A DNA stretch of 16,989 bases. It comes from Candidatus Pacearchaeota archaeon. GTDB taxonomy: Archaea > Nanoarchaeota > Nanoarchaeia > Pacearchaeales > GW2011-AR1. Positions 14,577-16,989 of this stretch are shown here, piece after piece (position 1 is the stretch's first letter; each line of letters begins with the position of its first letter). The position numbers and the translations under genes were made by a program. The notes beneath the pieces were generated by a model. That model did no database searches and was not told the DNA's origin. It worked only from the letters and a program-made list of their open reading frames with translations. The DNA lies in contig NZER01000427.1 of NCBI GenBank assembly GCA_002690445.1, positions 1 through 16,989 of the forward strand, given 5' to 3'.

Positions 14577-16989
14577 ATTTAGATCTAAAATCTAGACAAG
14601 TATTTGGCGAGTATTTGCCATCAGTTTATATTGGGCGAACAACAATAGACGACATAAGCGGAGAGGATGCCGGCCTCATTGAAAGCAGTTGGACTGACCG
14701 GGTATTATCTATTGAATCAGAAATGTCCATTTATTTTACCAAAGATGAATCAATAGAAACCCTAGAGGATGCTCAAGAATGGGTAACTAATAATTTACAA
14801 GGATTATATTTATATGCCACCACGAGCCCCATTTCCTCCTTAAATGAAACATTAGAAAAATCAAGCTTAAATTTAAAGGATTTGGTTGATGCATACTTCT
14901 ACACCGACACTTTCGGGGCCGGAGGCCATGGCAGTCGCGAAGAGATTCTGCGCACATATGACTTTTCATCCGCTCACCCATCCTATGATGTGATAATTAA
15001 CTATATAAAAAGCTTATATCTGAGTGGCGTCAGCACGACACAAGGCGACTCGGCTACATATGCGGATCTTGAGAACCCAGACAGTGATAAATACACAGAC
15101 TTTTGGGGCTCCGATGGCCCTGACGGGCCCTGGTACGGAGACGATGTAGAATATAGGCATTGTTATGTAAGGCTCGCGCTCACTGCTGTCCTCGGCGTAC
15201 TCACCGATTACCGGTCGTTAAATCTAGGAGGGCAAGCTTGGCATAAAATACCCCTTACATCTTTGACTGATAATCTTATTGAAAAATCTGTGTATGATAG
15301 CGAAGGAAATGAAATCATACAAATGGCCAATATAAATTTAAACTTCACCCGGGTGTACGACGAGAGCGCTCTCGTCACCGCGATGATAGAATCAGCAGAA
15401 AAATTCTTTCTAATTGCTTTTGTTGGTCGTGACATAGATGAAATCACAAACGAAAATCATGCGTTATACAATGCGAATTTTGGTGACATTACTTATGAAC
15501 ACATTTTAGAAAACAACGTAGTTCCCGACAACAGAGAACAAATTTTTGTTGAGGCCACGGACGGAAGCCCCTATAATGGTAAACCAATCCAAACATTAGA
15601 GCAAAAATATTATATCCCACAACCTGTCGGTCAAAAAACCATTTTAAAAAATTTAGAAACTCTCCTTTCGGCTTTTTCAGAATGGAAAGAAGAAGACGAA
15701 GCACTTAAAGAAAACAGCAACAACCTCGCATACATCATGCAAACAAAGGGGAAAGATATAGATCTTATTCCCCAACTACAGCTTTTCAGAAGGACATATC
15801 CTGATAAGTCAAGTATAACTAAATCTGGACAAATGTATGCAGAGTTTAAAAAGGTCCTCTATACATTTAACAAAAAGGTGGCCTTACAAACCGAAGTAAA
15901 AAAACAGCTTGTAATGAATACAAAAATTATAGATATGAGAGTTGAAGCTCTCAATATGTATTATCTCATGCCAAATCCTTCATTTCAAGCTTCCCAGATA
16001 GATGGCATGCCCGAGGGTGGAAGCCCCGGACTTCCCGGCTGGGACTTAACGCCTTATGTTTCTATTAACGGCCCCAGCCTCGTCGAGTGCAGAGATGTAA
16101 GCAGCAAAGGGATAGCTAGCGACGTCTATATTCCGTCACAGTGGTCCAGAATGGCAAGAAATGCTGTGTTGACTATTCCCCAGGGGGACCTTGTTGGTGA
16201 CTTTTATGAATTTGCCATAGAAGAGGGGTACATGGACGCTGCATTGAGGCCTTTAACCTATGAGAATGTCTACGCAACGGCCCTGGCCGACTATTATGAC
16301 ATGTCGGATTGGGGCGCCTATTATGACATGACGGACACGGACTTATGGGCCCGCGACCGGACAAATATCTATATGGACATCGTTGTCGCAAATAAAGGGA
16401 TATTCTTCTTTGATTGGGAAAAGGCCCTTCACACCCAATCTCATATAGCTCATATTTTTCGAATTAATGTTCTTCAGAGATTGTTTCATTTCACCATTCC
16501 TTATAAGTATTTTAAAGTCTTAAAGGCAACCCTCATCAGAGAAGAGGATATATTTACAACACAAATGACCGAAGGGGAAGGAGAAGGCACGTGGCGCTCC
16601 ACTTCTCCTTTTTGGGGGGAGGAATCTGGTACAGTAGAAATTAAAATAGAATGTTTTATGAGAGACACAGAATTGCCGGGCATCTCCAGCGGTGCTGGGG
16701 GCCTGTCAGTCCCGTGGACGAAAAAAGTAAATTATTATTATGATCCAGATAACTTAAAATATGGGCAACCATGGGTATATAACAATGTTACGACCGAGGA
16801 GGGGTCAATCACCATGTCCGCATTGCCTGCTGGCTGGTCTGCCATGGAGGACTCTCTCAGATTCGGCCTGCTCGACACGATCAAGGGAACTTCTACGTCC
16901 ACCAAAAGCTATTCATATTTGAAATTCAAAAACTTTGATGTGGCACAACCCTCGTTTCCCGGCTCCCTCCACGGTACGCTGGAGACCGA
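14564..16989 (+). CDS. Large unrecognised virion protein, C-terminus beyond the window (partial)
   Basis: A single frame stays open from ATG 14564 to the right edge: 808 complete codons and no stop. I do not recognise the family. It opens MGNLNLDLKSRQVFGEYLPS. Residues up to about 340 are mixed and acidic, with RVLSIESEMSIYF near 46 and IESAEKFFLIAFVGRDIDEI at about 271-290. About 355-470 is predominantly helical and charged (ILKNLETLLSAFSEWKEED, then FKKVLYTFNKKVALQTEVKK) and could form a coiled coil or helical bundle. After a Pro/Gly linker (about 480-495) the rest is beta-rich with many aromatic residues, including a small duplicated YYDM motif at 577-580 and 586-589 and a hydrophobic IFFFDW segment. 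There is no signal peptide and no transmembrane run. Codon use and spacing match the operon, so it is most likely another baseplate, fibre or structural subunit; its function is unknown. Confidence 0.75.
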   Translation, partial: MGNLNLDLKSRQVFGEYLPSVYIGRTTIDDISGEDAGLIESSWTDRVLSIESEMSIYFTKDESIETLEDAQEWVTNNLQGLYLYATTSPISSLNETLEKSSLNLKDLVDAYFYTDTFGAGGHGSREEILRTYDFSSAHPSYDVIINYIKSLYLSGVSTTQGDSATYADLENPDSDKYTDFWGSDGPDGPWYGDDVEYRHCYVRLALTAVLGVLTDYRSLNLGGQAWHKIPLTSLTDNLIEKSVYDSEGNEIIQMANINLNFTRVYDESALVTAMIESAEKFFLIAFVGRDIDEITNENHALYNANFGDITYEHILENNVVPDNREQIFVEATDGSPYNGKPIQTLEQKYYIPQPVGQKTILKNLETLLSAFSEWKEEDEALKENSNNLAYIMQTKGKDIDLIPQLQLFRRTYPDKSSITKSGQMYAEFKKVLYTFNKKVALQTEVKKQLVMNTKIIDMRVEALNMYYLMPNPSFQASQIDGMPEGGSPGLPGWDLTPYVSINGPSLVECRDVSSKGIASDVYIPSQWSRMARNAVLTIPQGDLVGDFYEFAIEEGYMDAALRPLTYENVYATALADYYDMSDWGAYYDMTDTDLWARDRTNIYMDIVVANKGIFFFDWEKALHTQSHIAHIFRINVLQRLFHFTIPYKYFKVLKATLIREEDIFTTQMTEGEGEGTWRSTSPFWGEESGTVEIKIECFMRDTELPGISSGAGGLSVPWTKKVNYYYDPDNLKYGQPWVYNNVTTEEGSITMSALPAGWSAMEDSLRFGLLDTIKGTSTSTKSYSYLKFKNFDVAQPSFPGSLHGTLET

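Noticed and set aside
1..16989. tRNA genes, insertion sequences, CRISPR arrays, attachment sites and rho-independent terminators
   Set aside because: I saw no cloverleaf-like segment, no transposase or terminal inverted repeats, no spaced direct repeats and no GC stem followed by a T run; intergenic gaps are at most 26 bases.

Overview
The window is a densely packed, one-direction block of tail and baseplate genes from a large contractile-tailed (myovirus-type) bacteriophage or a prophage of that kind. Two genes are recognisable by family: a gp25/P2 gpW-type baseplate wedge protein (216-584) and a gp6/BaseplateJ-type wedge protein (601-2397). They stand in the order W-J known from P2 and T4-like baseplates. 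Every gene lies on the + strand. Neighbours are separated by at most 26 bases or overlap, and stops are ordinary TAA, TAG and TGA, so the genetic code looks standard. I see no host gene, RNA gene, insertion sequence, CRISPR array, integrase, or lysis or replication gene. The host cannot be named. The protein style (Ser/Gly/Thr-rich beta proteins, LamG-like domains) recalls uncultured marine and freshwater tailed phages, but that is memory and not a search result.

Layout: 1-189 is the 3' end of an upstream gene whose product I do not recognise. 216-584 is gp25-like. 601-2397 is gp6/BaseplateJ-like. 2397-3989 encodes a 530-residue beta-rich protein with a DNRLRE-like N-terminal half. 3979-13383 encodes one 3134-residue protein that fills more than half the window. 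13393-14553 encodes a 386-residue protein of unknown function. 14564-16989 is a long open frame (808 codons, no stop) that runs off the right edge and whose product I do not recognise.

How they may work together: in contractile machines gp25 and gp6 homologues form the baseplate wedge core with a third subunit (T4 gp7, P2 gpI). No separate gpI/gp7 gene is visible after the gp6-like gene. A helical segment with a short KGT-type motif resembling P2 gpI sits inside the 3134-residue protein (about residues 475-640), between two LamG/concanavalin-like domains (about 205-410 and 694-922). My reading is that this protein is an enlarged wedge subunit that also carries surface-binding or fibre-like domains. 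The genes around it probably encode further baseplate or fibre-attachment proteins. Tight spacing, overlapping stop/start pairs and no visible terminator suggest one late operon with translational coupling.

The most interesting items are the architecture of the 3134-residue protein, the open-ended 808-codon gene, a sharply GC-rich patch inside the 386-residue gene, and an 8-codon decoy frame at the last gene junction.
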